From Bacteroidales bacterium UBA5507 (GTDB lineage: Bacteria > Bacteroidota > Bacteroidia > Bacteroidales > Lentimicrobiaceae), in contig DIOT01000013.1 of the NCBI GenBank assembly GCA_002426195.1, forward strand, positions 62,001 to 126,000: 64,000 nt of DNA. Reading direction: 5' to 3'. Position numbers and translations under genes: made by a program. Every line of letters starts with the position of its first letter. The first letter of the stretch is position 1. Positions 25,840 through 35,484 of this stretch are shown one piece after another. Under the pieces are notes generated by a model. It made no database searches, was not told the DNA's origin, and saw only the letters and a list, made by a program, of their open reading frames with translations.

Positions 25840-25844
25840 TTTTG
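25837..25844 (+). promoter_or_regulatory. Internal -7 box overlapping the yicC stop codon
   Basis: TAATTTTG matches TAnnTTTG exactly, and its first three bases are the yicC stop codon. It would give gmk its own start about 15 bp before its ATG. No good -33 element is seen. Confidence 0.4.
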
Positions 25845-25866
25845 CAGTTTTCTGAACACTTAAAGC

Positions 25867-26439
25867 ATGCCAAGAGAGCCAAAACTTATAATCGTATCAG
25901 CACCATCAGGGTCAGGTAAAACCACAATTGTTAAACATCTGCTGAGTAACTTTCCTAATCTCGCTTTTTCTATCTCGGCAACAAGCCGTGAAATCCGTAA
26001 AGGCGAAACTGATGGAAAAGATTATTACTTCATTTCGGTCGACCGGTTTAAGGATAAAATTAAGTCAAATGATCTGCTTGAGTGGGAAGAAGTATATTCC
26101 GGCACTTTTTACGGTACACTGAAAAGTGAAATTGACAAGCAGTTAAACAATGGCAGGGATGTGATTTTTGATGTAGATGTGGTTGGAGGCTTAAATATTA
26201 AGAAGTTTTTCGGTGACAGAGCTCTATCAGTATTTGTTTGTCCTCCATCAATTGATGAATTAGAGAACAGATTAAAATGCAGAAACACTGACTCTGATGA
26301 AACAATAATAAAACGGGTAAACAAAGCTGCAAAAGAGTTGGAATATTCCAATAAGTTTGACTTCATACTGATTAATGATAATTTAGAAGAAGCAAAAAAG
26401 GTAATAGTGGAGAAGGTGGCTGAATTTCTTAACAGATAA
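25867..26439 (+). CDS. gmk: Guanylate kinase
   Basis: 190 residues, typical for the family. It phosphorylates GMP or dGMP to the diphosphate using ATP, in the cytoplasm. The P-loop is SAPSGSGKTTI (residues 11-21). The GMP-binding region follows with SATSREIRKGETDGKDYYF, then EWEEVYSGTFYGT and the lid arginines in RLKCRNTDSDETIIKRV. It sits between yicC and nadD in one operon with gaps of 27 and 10 bp. Confidence 0.98.
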   Translation: MPREPKLIIVSAPSGSGKTTIVKHLLSNFPNLAFSISATSREIRKGETDGKDYYFISVDRFKDKIKSNDLLEWEEVYSGTFYGTLKSEIDKQLNNGRDVIFDVDVVGGLNIKKFFGDRALSVFVCPPSIDELENRLKCRNTDSDETIIKRVNKAAKELEYSNKFDFILINDNLEEAKKVIVEKVAEFLNR

Positions 26440-26449
26440 CCTTTTAAGG

Positions 26450-27037
26450 ATGGGTGATATTAATAAATTTACCGGCCTGTTTTTCGGATCATTTAATCCA
26501 ATCCATATTGGTCATATGATGCTTGCCGAATATATGGTAGAGTTTACACAATTAGATGAACTTTGGTTTGTTATATCACCTCACAATCCGCTTAAAGAGA
26601 AAAACACTCTGCTAAATGATTACAACAGGTTTGAAATGGTGCAGGCTGCCATCGGCACCGACAACAGATTCCGTGTTTCAGATGTGGAATTCCATTTACC
26701 AAGACCTTCATATACAATTGATACTTTAACCTATCTGTCGGAAAAATATCCCGAAAGGTCATTTATGCTGATTGGTGGAACTGACAACCTTAGATCATTT
26801 CATAAATGGAAAAATTATCAGGAAATACTAAACCACTACAAATTACTTTTGTATCCTCGTCATGGCAGTGAAGATCACCCACTCACAAAACATCAGTCTG
26901 TTGAGATAATAGAAGCTCCACGACTTGAGATTTCGTCAAGTTTTATAAGAGGAGCAATCAAAAGCAAAAGATCAGTAAGATATTTCCTCCCCGAACCCGT
27001 TTTTAGATTGATAGACAAATACGGATATTACCTTTAA
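26450..27037 (+). CDS. nadD: Nicotinate-nucleotide adenylyltransferase
   Basis: 195 residues. It makes nicotinic acid adenine dinucleotide from NaMN and ATP in NAD synthesis. The nucleotidyltransferase signature GSFNPIHIGH (residues 13-22) carries the (T/H)xGH motif. LDELWFVISPHNPLKEK and MLIGGTDNLRSFHKWK match NadD substrate loops. The C-terminal SSSFIRGAIKSKRSVRYFLP holds the ISxxxIR-like element. It lies 10 bp after gmk. Confidence 0.97.
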   Translation: MGDINKFTGLFFGSFNPIHIGHMMLAEYMVEFTQLDELWFVISPHNPLKEKNTLLNDYNRFEMVQAAIGTDNRFRVSDVEFHLPRPSYTIDTLTYLSEKYPERSFMLIGGTDNLRSFHKWKNYQEILNHYKLLLYPRHGSEDHPLTKHQSVEIIEAPRLEISSSFIRGAIKSKRSVRYFLPEPVFRLIDKYGYYL

Positions 27038-27093
27038 CGCAATTTTATTACTTTTACACTCGCCGTGGGGCTTCTATAAAACGCTTCGTATTA

Positions 27094-28227
27094 ATGAGAT
27101 TTGGTGATATTCCGGGACAACAACCGATAAAGGACAGGCTTCGTAAAACAGTACATGATCATAGAGTCAGTCATGCACAATTATTTTTTGGCCAGGGTGG
27201 CTCAGGAAAACTTGCAATGGCATTGGCTTACGCTCAATACATTAACTGCAGCAACCGAACTGAGGAAGATTCATGCGGAACTTGTCCGTCATGTCTTCAA
27301 TATAGTAAACAAGCTCACCCCGACCTTCATTTTCTTTATCCAATCGCATCTACCAAAGAATTCGATAAAGATCCGGTAAGTACCATGTTCTTAGGGTACT
27401 GGCGCAAGATGATCGCTAAGCACAATGGATTTTTCACCTTAAATGAATGGTACGAACAAATAGGAATGGAAAACAAGCAGGGCCTTATTAATACTGCTGA
27501 TTGTAATGACCTGGTGAGAAAGCTCAGTTACACTTCCTATGAATCGGAGTATAAAGTAATGATAATATGGATGGTTGAGAAAATTCACCATCAGGGAGCT
27601 AATAAAATATTGAAGATCCTTGAGGAACCACCCGATAAGACCTTATTTATACTCATAACAGAGCAACAGGAGCTTATACTGCCGACCATACTTTCGAGAA
27701 CCCAACTTGTAAAGTTTCCCAGATATACCAACGATGACCTGAAAGCAGGATTAATGCAGATGACAGGTTGCACTGCCGAACAGGCAAAAAATGCTGCAGG
27801 ATTAGCGGAAGGAAATCTAACAGAAGCAATTAGAATAGTAGGTGAGGGAGATACAGAAACTGAATTATTCATAATTTTCCGTAACTGGATGCGTCTCTGT
27901 TATCGTGATGATATCGTTGGCATTCAGAAAATTGCCGATGAATTAAAAGACAATGGCCGAGAGTTTACAAAGAGATTTTTTCAATATGCCCTCAAAGTTT
28001 GTCGTTATTGCACATTTAATAACTTCAAACTTCCAAACTTAATAAGTGCTGAAGGTGAAGAAGATGAATTCATTACAAAATTCTCTCCGTTTATAAATCC
28101 TTCGAACGTTGAGTTCTTCATTAAAGAGTTTAATGAAGCTATTTACCATACAGAAAGAAATGCCCATATATCATTAATGATAATGGACATCTCTTTAAAA
28201 TCTATGAAGTGGTTAAAAATTAATTAA
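27094..28227 (+). CDS. holB: DNA polymerase III subunit delta'
   Basis: 377 residues, a clamp-loader AAA+ subunit. Its P-loop is GQGGSGKL (residues 33-40), with Leu in place of the usual Ser/Thr after the lysine, as in delta' subunits that do not hydrolyse ATP. The zinc module has Cys52, Cys61, Cys64 and Cys67. EKIHHQGANKILKILEEPP corresponds to sensor 1/box VII and ILSRTQLVKFP to the arginine-finger SRC-like region. It ends the yicC-gmk-nadD-holB operon. Its stop codon directly abuts the stop of the convergent sdhB. Confidence 0.94.
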   Translation: MRFGDIPGQQPIKDRLRKTVHDHRVSHAQLFFGQGGSGKLAMALAYAQYINCSNRTEEDSCGTCPSCLQYSKQAHPDLHFLYPIASTKEFDKDPVSTMFLGYWRKMIAKHNGFFTLNEWYEQIGMENKQGLINTADCNDLVRKLSYTSYESEYKVMIIWMVEKIHHQGANKILKILEEPPDKTLFILITEQQELILPTILSRTQLVKFPRYTNDDLKAGLMQMTGCTAEQAKNAAGLAEGNLTEAIRIVGEGDTETELFIIFRNWMRLCYRDDIVGIQKIADELKDNGREFTKRFFQYALKVCRYCTFNNFKLPNLISAEGEEDEFITKFSPFINPSNVEFFIKEFNEAIYHTERNAHISLMIMDISLKSMKWLKIN

Positions 28228-29007
28228 TCAGATTCCACCGCCTCCTCTTACATTTTCACCTTTGCGGGCACCTAATTTGGCTGCAAGGAATTCACGATTC
28301 AGACGGGCAATATTTTCGAGAGTAATCAATTTTGGGCATTCAGCTTCACAAGCACCTGTGTTTGTGCAATTACCAAATCCCTGGCGATCCATTTCGGCCA
28401 CCATCTTTTGAACACGCTCATGCGCTTCAATCCTACCTTGTGGTAATAGGGCAAACTTCGAAACAAATGCGCCAACAAATAGCATAGCTGAAGCATTTTT
28501 ACATGCAGCAACACAAGCACCACATGAAATACAAGCAGCTGCATCCATAGCTAATTCGGCATCAACCTTTGGAATAGGAATTGCATTACCATCGGGCACT
28601 CCACCGGTATTCACACTTACATAACCGCCTGCCTGAACTATTTTATCAAAAGCTGTTCGGTCAACAATAAGGTCTTTCAGAACCGGAAAAGCTCTTGCAC
28701 GCCATGGTTCTATCACGATAGTATCACCGTCTTTAAATTTACGCATATGTAACTGACAGGTAGTAACACCTGTATCAGGGCCATGAGGACGACCATTTAT
28801 AAACATGCTGCAGGTTCCGCAAATTCCCTCCCTGCAGTCATGGTCAAATGCTACAGGCTCGTCACCCTTAGTTACCAATGATTCATTGAGTTCATCCATC
28901 ATTTCGAGGAAAGAACTTCCCGGAGAAATATCTTTTATCTTGTAAGTAACGAATTTACCTTTACTTGAAGCATTTGGCTGACGCCATATTTTGAGTGTAA
29001 GATCCAT
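28228..29007 (-). CDS. sdhB: Succinate dehydrogenase/fumarate reductase iron-sulfur subunit
   Basis: 259 residues. The N-terminal 2Fe-2S domain has Cys58, Cys63, Cys66 and Cys84 ([15 protein letters not shown]). The C-terminal ferredoxin domain has [11 protein letters not shown] and [13 protein letters not shown] for the 4Fe-4S and 3Fe-4S clusters; the second motif has the Bacteroidota/epsilon-type form. The protein carries electrons between the flavoprotein and the membrane cytochrome b. It is the last gene of the operon, 6 bp after sdhA. The direction of reaction (fumarate reduction or succinate oxidation) cannot be decided from sequence. Confidence 0.97.
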   Translation of the reverse strand: MDLTLKIWRQPNASSKGKFVTYKIKDISPGSSFLEMMDELNESLVTKGDEPVAFDHDCREGICGTCSMFINGRPHGPDTGVTTCQLHMRKFKDGDTIVIEPWRARAFPVLKDLIVDRTAFDKIVQAGGYVSVNTGGVPDGNAIPIPKVDAELAMDAAACISCGACVAACKNASAMLFVGAFVSKFALLPQGRIEAHERVQKMVAEMDRQGFGNCTNTGACEAECPKLITLENIARLNREFLAAKLGARKGENVRGGGGI

Positions 29008-29013
29008 AACGTT

Positions 29014-30954
29014 CTATTTATAATTCCTTTGTTTTACCTCGATGAATTCATAATTAAGCCCTTCCTTAATAAGATCAGGTTCAGTATTCTCACCCTTATA
29101 ACCCCAGGCTGCTACATATTTAAACACTTCATCGTTGCGGAGTGCTTCACCATCGGGTGTTTGATGTTCTTCACGGAAATGGCCACCACATGATTCTTCT
29201 CTCATCAGAGCATCTTTAGCCATAAGTTCTCCTAATTCAAGAAAATCTGCTACTCTTCCGGCTTTCTCAAGCTCCATGTTAATTGAGAATGCATCACCGG
29301 GTATCTTAACATCTTTCCAGAATTCTTCTCTTACAACCTTTATTTCCTCGATAGCATTCCTGAGTCCCTGCTCATTACGCGCCATACCAACCTGTTCCCA
29401 CATAATGTGTCCCAGTCTTCTATGGAAAGTATCAACGGTAGTCTTGCCTTTGATGTTCATGAGGCGGTTTATCTTATCAACCACCTGTTTTTCAGCTTCA
29501 ATGAATTCAGGAAGATCAGGTGAAATGCGGGGAACTGAAATCTGATCAGCCAGATAATTCTGGATTGTATAAGGTAATACGAAATAACCATCTGCAAGGC
29601 CCTGCATAAGAGCAGAAGCGCCTAAGCGGTTAGCTCCGTGGTCACTAAAGTTAGCTTCACCTGCTGCAAATAATCCCGGCACTGTAGTCATTAATTCATA
29701 GTCAACCCAAAGACCGCCCATGGTATAATGGACAGCAGGATATATCATCATAGGTACCTTGTACGGGTTTTCGTCAACAATCTTTTCATACATCTGGAAA
29801 AGATTTCCATAGCGTGCTTCAATTACATTATGACCCAGACGATTAATGGCATCAGCAAAATCGAGGTAAACAGCCCTACCTGTCTCCCCTACTCCAAACC
29901 CGGCATCACATCTTTCTTTTGCAGCTCTCGAAGCAACATCCCTGGGCACGAGGTTACCAAATGCAGGATATCTTCTTTCAAGATAGTAATCTCTATCCTC
30001 TTCTTTAATATCGAGTGGCGATTTCTTTCCTTCCCTTATGAGAGCAGCATCTTCAAGCTTCTTTGGCACCCAGATCCGACCATCATTCCTTAAACTTTCG
30101 CTCATCAGTGTTAATTTTGACTGATGCTCTCCATGTACCGGTATACAGGTAGGATGGATCTGAGTGAAACATGGATTTCCGAAATATGCGCCCTTCTTGT
30201 ATGCTTTCCATATTGCTGTCACGTTCGAACCCATGGCATTTGTCGAAAGGAAGAATACATTACCATAACCGCCGGTAGCTAGAACAACAGCATGAGCTGA
30301 ATGTCTCTCGATTTTTCCTGAAACAAGGTCCCTTACAATAACACCTCTTGCGCGACCATCAACAATCACAACATCAAGCATCTCATGTCGTGTGTACATT
30401 TCCACATTTCCTTTATGTATCTGACGGGATAATGCACTGTAAGCGCCTAATAATAGTTGCTGTCCGGTTTGTCCTCTTGCATAGAATGTCCTTGAAACCT
30501 GAGATCCGCCAAACGACCTGTTATCGAGAAGTCCACCATACTCTCTTGCAAAAGGCACCCCCTGGGCAACGCACTGGTCAATAATATTATTACTAACCTC
30601 AGCAAGACGATATACATTTGCTTCTCTGGCTCTGTAATCACCTCCTTTTATGGTATCATAAAAAAGTCTTTGAATACTGTCACCGTCGTTTTGATAGTTT
30701 TTGGCGGCATTGATTCCGCCCTGGGCGGCAATACTATGCGCTCTTCGCGGACTATCCTGGTAACAATAAGCTTTTACCTTGAAACCCATCTCAGCAAGAG
30801 AGGCTGCAGCAGAAGCACCTGCTAAACCGGTGCCTACTACAATCACATCAAGCTTTCTTTTATTTGCAGGATTTACAAGTTTTGCCTGTGATTTGTAGGA
30901 TGTCCACTTTGTTTCCAGTGGTCCCTGCGGTATCTTTGAATTTAACTCTGCCAT
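29014..30954 (-). CDS. sdhA: Succinate dehydrogenase/fumarate reductase flavoprotein subunit
   Basis: 646 residues. The FAD-binding Rossmann motif is [32 protein letters not shown] carries the histidine that covalently binds FAD in this family. The active-site region includes [20 protein letters not shown] and the downstream [20 protein letters not shown] flavin loop. It oxidises succinate or reduces fumarate at the inner face of the cytoplasmic membrane. Gene order sdhC-sdhA-sdhB is the three-subunit type with a single cytochrome b, as is standard in Bacteroidota. Confidence 0.97.
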   Translation of the reverse strand: MAELNSKIPQGPLETKWTSYKSQAKLVNPANKRKLDVIVVGTGLAGASAAASLAEMGFKVKAYCYQDSPRRAHSIAAQGGINAAKNYQNDGDSIQRLFYDTIKGGDYRAREANVYRLAEVSNNIIDQCVAQGVPFAREYGGLLDNRSFGGSQVSRTFYARGQTGQQLLLGAYSALSRQIHKGNVEMYTRHEMLDVVIVDGRARGVIVRDLVSGKIERHSAHAVVLATGGYGNVFFLSTNAMGSNVTAIWKAYKKGAYFGNPCFTQIHPTCIPVHGEHQSKLTLMSESLRNDGRIWVPKKLEDAALIREGKKSPLDIKEEDRDYYLERRYPAFGNLVPRDVASRAAKERCDAGFGVGETGRAVYLDFADAINRLGHNVIEARYGNLFQMYEKIVDENPYKVPMMIYPAVHYTMGGLWVDYELMTTVPGLFAAGEANFSDHGANRLGASALMQGLADGYFVLPYTIQNYLADQISVPRISPDLPEFIEAEKQVVDKINRLMNIKGKTTVDTFHRRLGHIMWEQVGMARNEQGLRNAIEEIKVVREEFWKDVKIPGDAFSINMELEKAGRVADFLELGELMAKDALMREESCGGHFREEHQTPDGEALRNDEVFKYVAAWGYKGENTEPDLIKEGLNYEFIEVKQRNYK

Positions 30955-31006
30955 AGATCTTCAGATTGTATTTTTTTACTTTTTGATTCTTTTTTATGCA
31001 AGCCGC

Positions 31007-31684
31007 TTAAACAGGTAGCTGCCGGTAGAAATAAATTACCACCGGAATAGTGATAAAACCAACAGTAAGAACAATTGCTATAATACGGCTGATAATGAAA
31101 ACTGTGGGAGTATATTTATTGTGATTAAATCCCAGAGACTGAAGACCGGAATGAAATGCATGGTCAAGGTGGAAACCTAATAACAGCAGCCAGATTATAT
31201 AAATTATGGTATGCGGAAGCTGCCTGAACTTTACAAGCACCAACTTAGCCATATCTTCGTATTCAGTACCGTTGTATACTACATGCTCAATGTTTCCGGT
31301 TTTTGCCTGAAAGAAGAAATTATAGAGATGATAAATTAAAACCAGAAAAATCAGCATTCCGGTATGAATCATAAATTTAGAGAATGGTGACATCTCCGAG
31401 TAGGGAGCCACTTTATATCTCTTGGGTCTGGCCTTCCAGTTTTGTATCTGCAAAACAATACCCATTATTATGTGTATGATGAATCCACCAAACAAAAATA
31501 TCTGCATAAACTGAATTATCGGGTTTGACACCATAAAGTGTGCAGCCTTGTTGAAGGTTTCACCATTGTCATTAATAAGAACCAGCAGATTTACAGTCAT
31601 GTGCACAAACAGGAACGCTATCAAAAACAATCCTGCAAGCGACATAATAACCTTCTTTGTGATGGAGGAGTACTTAAGGGCCAT
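31007..31684 (-). CDS. sdhC: Succinate dehydrogenase cytochrome b subunit
   Basis: 225 residues with five membrane helices. It matches the single-subunit cytochrome b558 type (Bacillus/Wolinella class), which binds two hemes: candidate ligands are the histidines in FVHMTVNLLVL, FIIHIIMGIVLQ, HTGMLIFLVLIYHLYNF and GFHLDHAFHSGLQSLGFN. It anchors the flavoprotein and iron-sulfur subunits and exchanges electrons with menaquinone. It is the first gene of the operon, 52 bp before sdhA and divergent from the first aminopeptidase P gene. Confidence 0.95.
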   Translation of the reverse strand: MALKYSSITKKVIMSLAGLFLIAFLFVHMTVNLLVLINDNGETFNKAAHFMVSNPIIQFMQIFLFGGFIIHIIMGIVLQIQNWKARPKRYKVAPYSEMSPFSKFMIHTGMLIFLVLIYHLYNFFFQAKTGNIEHVVYNGTEYEDMAKLVLVKFRQLPHTIIYIIWLLLLGFHLDHAFHSGLQSLGFNHNKYTPTVFIISRIIAIVLTVGFITIPVVIYFYRQLPV

Positions 31685-31724
31685 AATATATCAGTTATTA
31701 AATTAAATATTCTCAATTAACAAA

Positions 31725-31736
31725 TTAACCGGTTAA
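31725..31736. repeat. 12-bp perfect palindrome TTAACCGGTTAA
   Basis: A perfect dyad in the 181-bp divergent region between sdhC and the first peptidase gene, 41 bp upstream of the sdhC start. It could be an operator for either gene. I see no second copy in the intergenic regions of the window. Confidence 0.4.
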
Positions 31737-31761
31737 CTACTTTTAAAGTTAAATTGTTGCT

Positions 31762-31769
31762 TAAATTTG
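31762..31769 (+). promoter_or_regulatory. -7 box for the aminopeptidase P gene
   Basis: TAAATTTG is an exact TAnnTTTG match about 97 bp before the start at 31866. It supports a start site after 31770, but a -33 element is not obvious. Confidence 0.45.
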
Positions 31770-31865
31770 CGAAACAAGGAAGCCGGCATTTAGTTGTACA
31801 AAGATATAGATTTACACTTATCCGCATGCCATATTTTAGAATTCAAACTACCTAAAACCCTTATT

Positions 31866-33176
31866 ATGCGATATCAACCTATTGACTCTTCACTCTTTAT
31901 TAATAACCGCCGCAAAATTGAAAAGAAGCTTAAGCCAAACTCTCTTGCAATAGTTCATTCATCAGATGAAATGCCACGGAATGGAGACCAAACCTACACT
32001 TTTCGTCAAAACAGTGATATGTTCTATCTTTCCGGTCTTGATCAGGAGAAAACCATTCTTACACTTTTTCCAAACCATCCCGATGAGAACCTGAGAGAAA
32101 TTGCATTCATTGTTGAAACCAATGACCATATGGTTACCTGGTATGGCCATAAATATTCACTGGAACAAGCATTGCAAATCTCTGGCATTAAGACCATTAA
32201 ATGGCTGAGTCAGTTTGACAGTATCCTGAGGGACTTTATGACAAGAGCCAACTACATCTATTTAAATATTGAGGAAAATGCAAAATTTGTTCCCGACATT
32301 GAGTCGAGGAATCACCGTTTCGCTAAAGAACTCAAAGAGAAATATCCGCTTCATGAATATGAACGTCTTGCTCCACTAATCATTGAAGAGCGGTTGGTAA
32401 AAGAACCGGAGGAAATAAAGATTCTCAAGAAAGCATGTGATATTACCAAAGATGCTTTTAACAGAGTATTAAGAGTCGTTAAACCGGGTTTAACGGAATA
32501 TGAAGTTGAAGCTGAAATAACTTATGAGTTTTTGCGACAGGGTGCTTCAGGACATGCCTACCCTCCTATTGTTGCATCAGGTGTTAACAACAATATTCTG
32601 CATTACAATCAAAATGATCAAATATGCAAAGATGGCGAGTTGCTGCTTCTTGATATTGGTGCTGAATATGCAAATTATGCCGCAGACCTCTCAAGAACTA
32701 TTCCTGTAAATGGCAAGTTTACACCACGCCAGCGGGAAGTTTATGAAGCAGTCCTGAGAATCCTGAAACAGGCTTCGAAAATGCTGGTACCCGGAGTTAC
32801 TATAGATAGCTTCCATGCAAAGGTTACCAAAATTATGGAAAATGAACTCATAAAGCTGGGACTTATAACGCAAAATGATATTGACAACCAATCGGATTCC
32901 ACACCGGCATACTTTAAATATTACATGCATGGCACCTCACACTTCATCGGACTTGATGTACATGATGTGGGTAACAAGCAGTTACAACTCCAGAGAGGAA
33001 TGGTGCTAAGCTGTGAACCTGGCATTTATATTCCGCAGGAAGGTTTCGGTATCAGACTTGAAAATGATATTTTAGTTGATTATGAGCCTGTCGACCTGAT
33101 GGCGAATATACCAATTGAGCCTGATGAAATCGAAGCTCTTATGAGTTTAAAGGCAAACCAAATGATAAATGCATAA
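31866..33176 (+). CDS. Xaa-Pro aminopeptidase (aminopeptidase P family), first copy
   Basis: About 436 residues from the ATG at 31866 (MRYQPIDSSLFINNRRKIEK); an upstream in-frame start adds an unlikely 24-residue leader. The N-terminal aminopeptidase P domain (MPRNGDQTYTFRQNSDMFYL) is followed by a pita-bread metallopeptidase fold. All five metal ligands are visible: the two Asp in LLLDIGAEY and AADLSRT, His in GTSHFIGLDVHD, Glu in CEPGIYIP and Glu in IRLENDILV. It removes an N-terminal residue preceding proline; two Mn or similar ions are used. No signal peptide, so cytoplasmic. A related gene follows 22 bp later. Confidence 0.93.
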   Translation: MRYQPIDSSLFINNRRKIEKKLKPNSLAIVHSSDEMPRNGDQTYTFRQNSDMFYLSGLDQEKTILTLFPNHPDENLREIAFIVETNDHMVTWYGHKYSLEQALQISGIKTIKWLSQFDSILRDFMTRANYIYLNIEENAKFVPDIESRNHRFAKELKEKYPLHEYERLAPLIIEERLVKEPEEIKILKKACDITKDAFNRVLRVVKPGLTEYEVEAEITYEFLRQGASGHAYPPIVASGVNNNILHYNQNDQICKDGELLLLDIGAEYANYAADLSRTIPVNGKFTPRQREVYEAVLRILKQASKMLVPGVTIDSFHAKVTKIMENELIKLGLITQNDIDNQSDSTPAYFKYYMHGTSHFIGLDVHDVGNKQLQLQRGMVLSCEPGIYIPQEGFGIRLENDILVDYEPVDLMANIPIEPDEIEALMSLKANQMINA

Positions 33177-33198
33177 AAATTAAAAACAAATACACGAT

Positions 33199-34590
33199 AT
33201 GTTCACTCCACAAACCTACATGGCAAGGCGCGACGCGCTCAGAAGAGAAATCAAATCAGGAATAATAATTCTCCCGGGAAATAACGAAGCTTCCTTTAAT
33301 TACCCTGCAAATACATATCATTTCAGACAGGACAGCACTTTCAGTTACTTTTTCGGAATCAACCAGCCCGATCTGGCTGCCATTGTTGACATTGAAGAAG
33401 ATAAAGATATCTTGTTCGGTAACGATGTTGACATGGATGATATTATTTGGATGGGGCCGCAACCCTCAATGACAGAAAGAGGCGAAAAGGTTGGCATAAA
33501 AGAAACTCATCCACTTAAAGAGTTTGATGTTTATGTAAAGGAGGCCATGTCGAAAGGACGTAAGGTCCATTTCCTCCCGCCTTACCGGGGTGAAACAAAA
33601 ATATGGTTGTCGGATATTACAGGTTTCCCTGTTTCGCAATTAAAAGGTGAAGCTTCAATTGAACTTATCAAAGCTGTTGTTAAACTCCGCAGTGTTAAAT
33701 CGTCCGAAGAAATTGAAATTATAAATAAGATGGTTGACGTTGCAGGGCTAATGCATACAACCGCAATGAAAATGGCATTTCCTGGCATTGTTGAACAGGA
33801 AATTGCCGGTACAATTGAAGGAATTGCACTTGCCAAGGCAGGCCCTGTATCATTTCCCGTAATTCTTAGTATTAATGGGCAAACACTTCATAACCATTAT
33901 CATGGCAATACACTTACCGAGGGAAGAATGCTTGTTGTTGATGCCGGATGTGAATCAGAAGAATATCTGTTAGCAAGTGATATAACCCGTACTTGTCCGG
34001 TTGGAGGTAAATTCAATCACAGACAAAAAGATATTTATGAGATAGTGCTGAAAGCAAATATGAATGCCATAGAGGCTATAAAACCGGGCATTCCATATCG
34101 TGATGTTCATATGATTGCAGCAAGGACAATAACAGAAGGACTTAAAGCATTGGGATTGATGAAGGGGGATACGGACGAAGCTGTAGCCCAGGGCGCCCAT
34201 GCAATGTTCCTCCCACACGGGCTGGGCCATATGTTAGGCATGGATGTCCATGATCTGGAAGGAGTTGGAGAAAATTATGTTGGCTATAACGACGAAATTA
34301 AAAGGTCGGAGCAATTTGGTACTGCATTCCTCAGAATGGGCAGGAAACTTGAGCCGGGTTTTGTTATTACTGTTGAGCCGGGTATATATTTCATCCCCGC
34401 TCTGATTGATCAGTGGAAAGCCGAAGGATTGCACAAAGATTTTATCAATTATGATATTGTTGAAAACTACAAGGATTTTGGTGGTATCAGGATCGAAGAT
34501 GATGTTCTTGTTACAGATTCAGGAGTCAGAGTGCTTGGAAAGCCAATTCCAAAGACCGTAAATGAGATAGAAAACCTGATGGCCGGATAA
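33199..34590 (+). CDS. Xaa-Pro aminopeptidase family protein, second copy
   Basis: 463 residues. An N-terminal domain (GIIILPGNNEASFNYPAN, YHFRQDSTFSYFFGI) precedes an M24 catalytic domain. Metal ligands are kept: Asp in LVVDAGCES, Asp in ASDITRT, His in LGHMLGMDVHD, Glu in VEPGIYF and Glu in IRIEDDVLV. It is clearly a paralogue of the preceding gene but well diverged, so substrate preference may differ (for example PepQ-like dipeptides or longer peptides). It is co-transcribed with the first copy and followed by a strong terminator. Confidence 0.93.
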   Translation: MFTPQTYMARRDALRREIKSGIIILPGNNEASFNYPANTYHFRQDSTFSYFFGINQPDLAAIVDIEEDKDILFGNDVDMDDIIWMGPQPSMTERGEKVGIKETHPLKEFDVYVKEAMSKGRKVHFLPPYRGETKIWLSDITGFPVSQLKGEASIELIKAVVKLRSVKSSEEIEIINKMVDVAGLMHTTAMKMAFPGIVEQEIAGTIEGIALAKAGPVSFPVILSINGQTLHNHYHGNTLTEGRMLVVDAGCESEEYLLASDITRTCPVGGKFNHRQKDIYEIVLKANMNAIEAIKPGIPYRDVHMIAARTITEGLKALGLMKGDTDEAVAQGAHAMFLPHGLGHMLGMDVHDLEGVGENYVGYNDEIKRSEQFGTAFLRMGRKLEPGFVITVEPGIYFIPALIDQWKAEGLHKDFINYDIVENYKDFGGIRIEDDVLVTDSGVRVLGKPIPKTVNEIENLMAG

Positions 34591-34608
34591 GAAGGCCAAA
34601 AATATTCT

Positions 34609-34650
34609 GGCCTGACCGTTGATGATCAAATTGGTCAGGCCATTTTTATT
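34609..34650 (+). terminator. Rho-independent terminator after the peptidase pair
   Basis: A perfect 9-bp stem GGCCTGACC / GGTCAGGCC with a 15-nt loop, then ATTTTTATT. Confidence 0.85.
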
Positions 34651-34671
34651 AACACAAGATATGTTACTACT

Positions 34672-35484
34672 ATGAATGATCAGATAACTTATAACGGACA
34701 ACCGGTAAATTTCAAAGTGCAGGGATCAGGTCCATGGATTGTTTTGCTGCATGGATTCCTCGAATCTATTGAAGTATGGAATGATATGGCAAACTACCTG
34801 GCTGACCGCTTCAGTGTTTTAATGATAGATTTACCCGGACATGGAAGAAGTGGGCTAACAGGTGAAGAGCAAACCATTCAGGATATGGCAGGGACAGTAA
34901 GAGCTGTTATGGCACATAATTCAATTGACCGGTTCATCATATGCGGGCATTCAATGGGAGGTTATGTAAGCCTGGAAGTTGCACGGCAATTATCTGATAA
35001 GATACAAGGCCTGATCCTGTTTCATTCACATGCAGCTCCCGATGACGAGAAGTCAAAAGAAAACCGCGACAGAACAATCAACATTGTCAAACTTAACCAT
35101 TCAAATTTCATCCAAAGCTTTATTTCTGAAATGTTTGCAAAAAGCAATCAGGAAAAATTCAAAAATCAGATTGAAATTTTAAGAAACAGAGCTGCCTCAA
35201 CATCCGGAAAAGCTATAATTTCAGCTTTAACTGCAATGCGCGACAGGCCGGGATCATTAGACATACTGATGGTTGCTGCTTATCCTATTCTTTATATAAT
35301 AGGTAAAGAAGATTCAAGGATGCAATACGATAAGATATTAGCACAGACAATGCTAAGCGAACATTCAGAATGCATTATGCTTAACAAAGTTGGTCACATG
35401 GGGTTTATAGAAGCTCCCGATAAGATTTTTCCGGTTGTAAAGGACTTCTGTTCACGAAATTTGGCAGTGAGTAAAATTGATTAA
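34672..35484 (+). CDS. Alpha/beta hydrolase
   Basis: 270 residues. The oxyanion-hole motif is LLHGFLES (HG-F). The nucleophile elbow is GHSMGG with Ser94. The acid is probably the Asp in IIGKEDSR and the base the His in KVGHMGFIEAP. A helical lid lies between (about residues 120-195). MIDLPGHGRSG is the usual strand-5 turn. It belongs to the broad MhpC/BioH-like hydrolase group; substrate not deducible, most likely an ester or thioester. It is cytoplasmic, with no signal peptide. It sits between a terminator and the ricT promoter, so is probably expressed alone. Confidence 0.9.
   Translation: MNDQITYNGQPVNFKVQGSGPWIVLLHGFLESIEVWNDMANYLADRFSVLMIDLPGHGRSGLTGEEQTIQDMAGTVRAVMAHNSIDRFIICGHSMGGYVSLEVARQLSDKIQGLILFHSHAAPDDEKSKENRDRTINIVKLNHSNFIQSFISEMFAKSNQEKFKNQIEILRNRAASTSGKAIISALTAMRDRPGSLDILMVAAYPILYIIGKEDSRMQYDKILAQTMLSEHSECIMLNKVGHMGFIEAPDKIFPVVKDFCSRNLAVSKID

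Noticed and set aside
29728..30093. 121-residue plus-strand open frame inside sdhA
   Set aside because: It is opposite highly conserved flavoprotein sequence with no start signal or recognised domain; a shadow frame.
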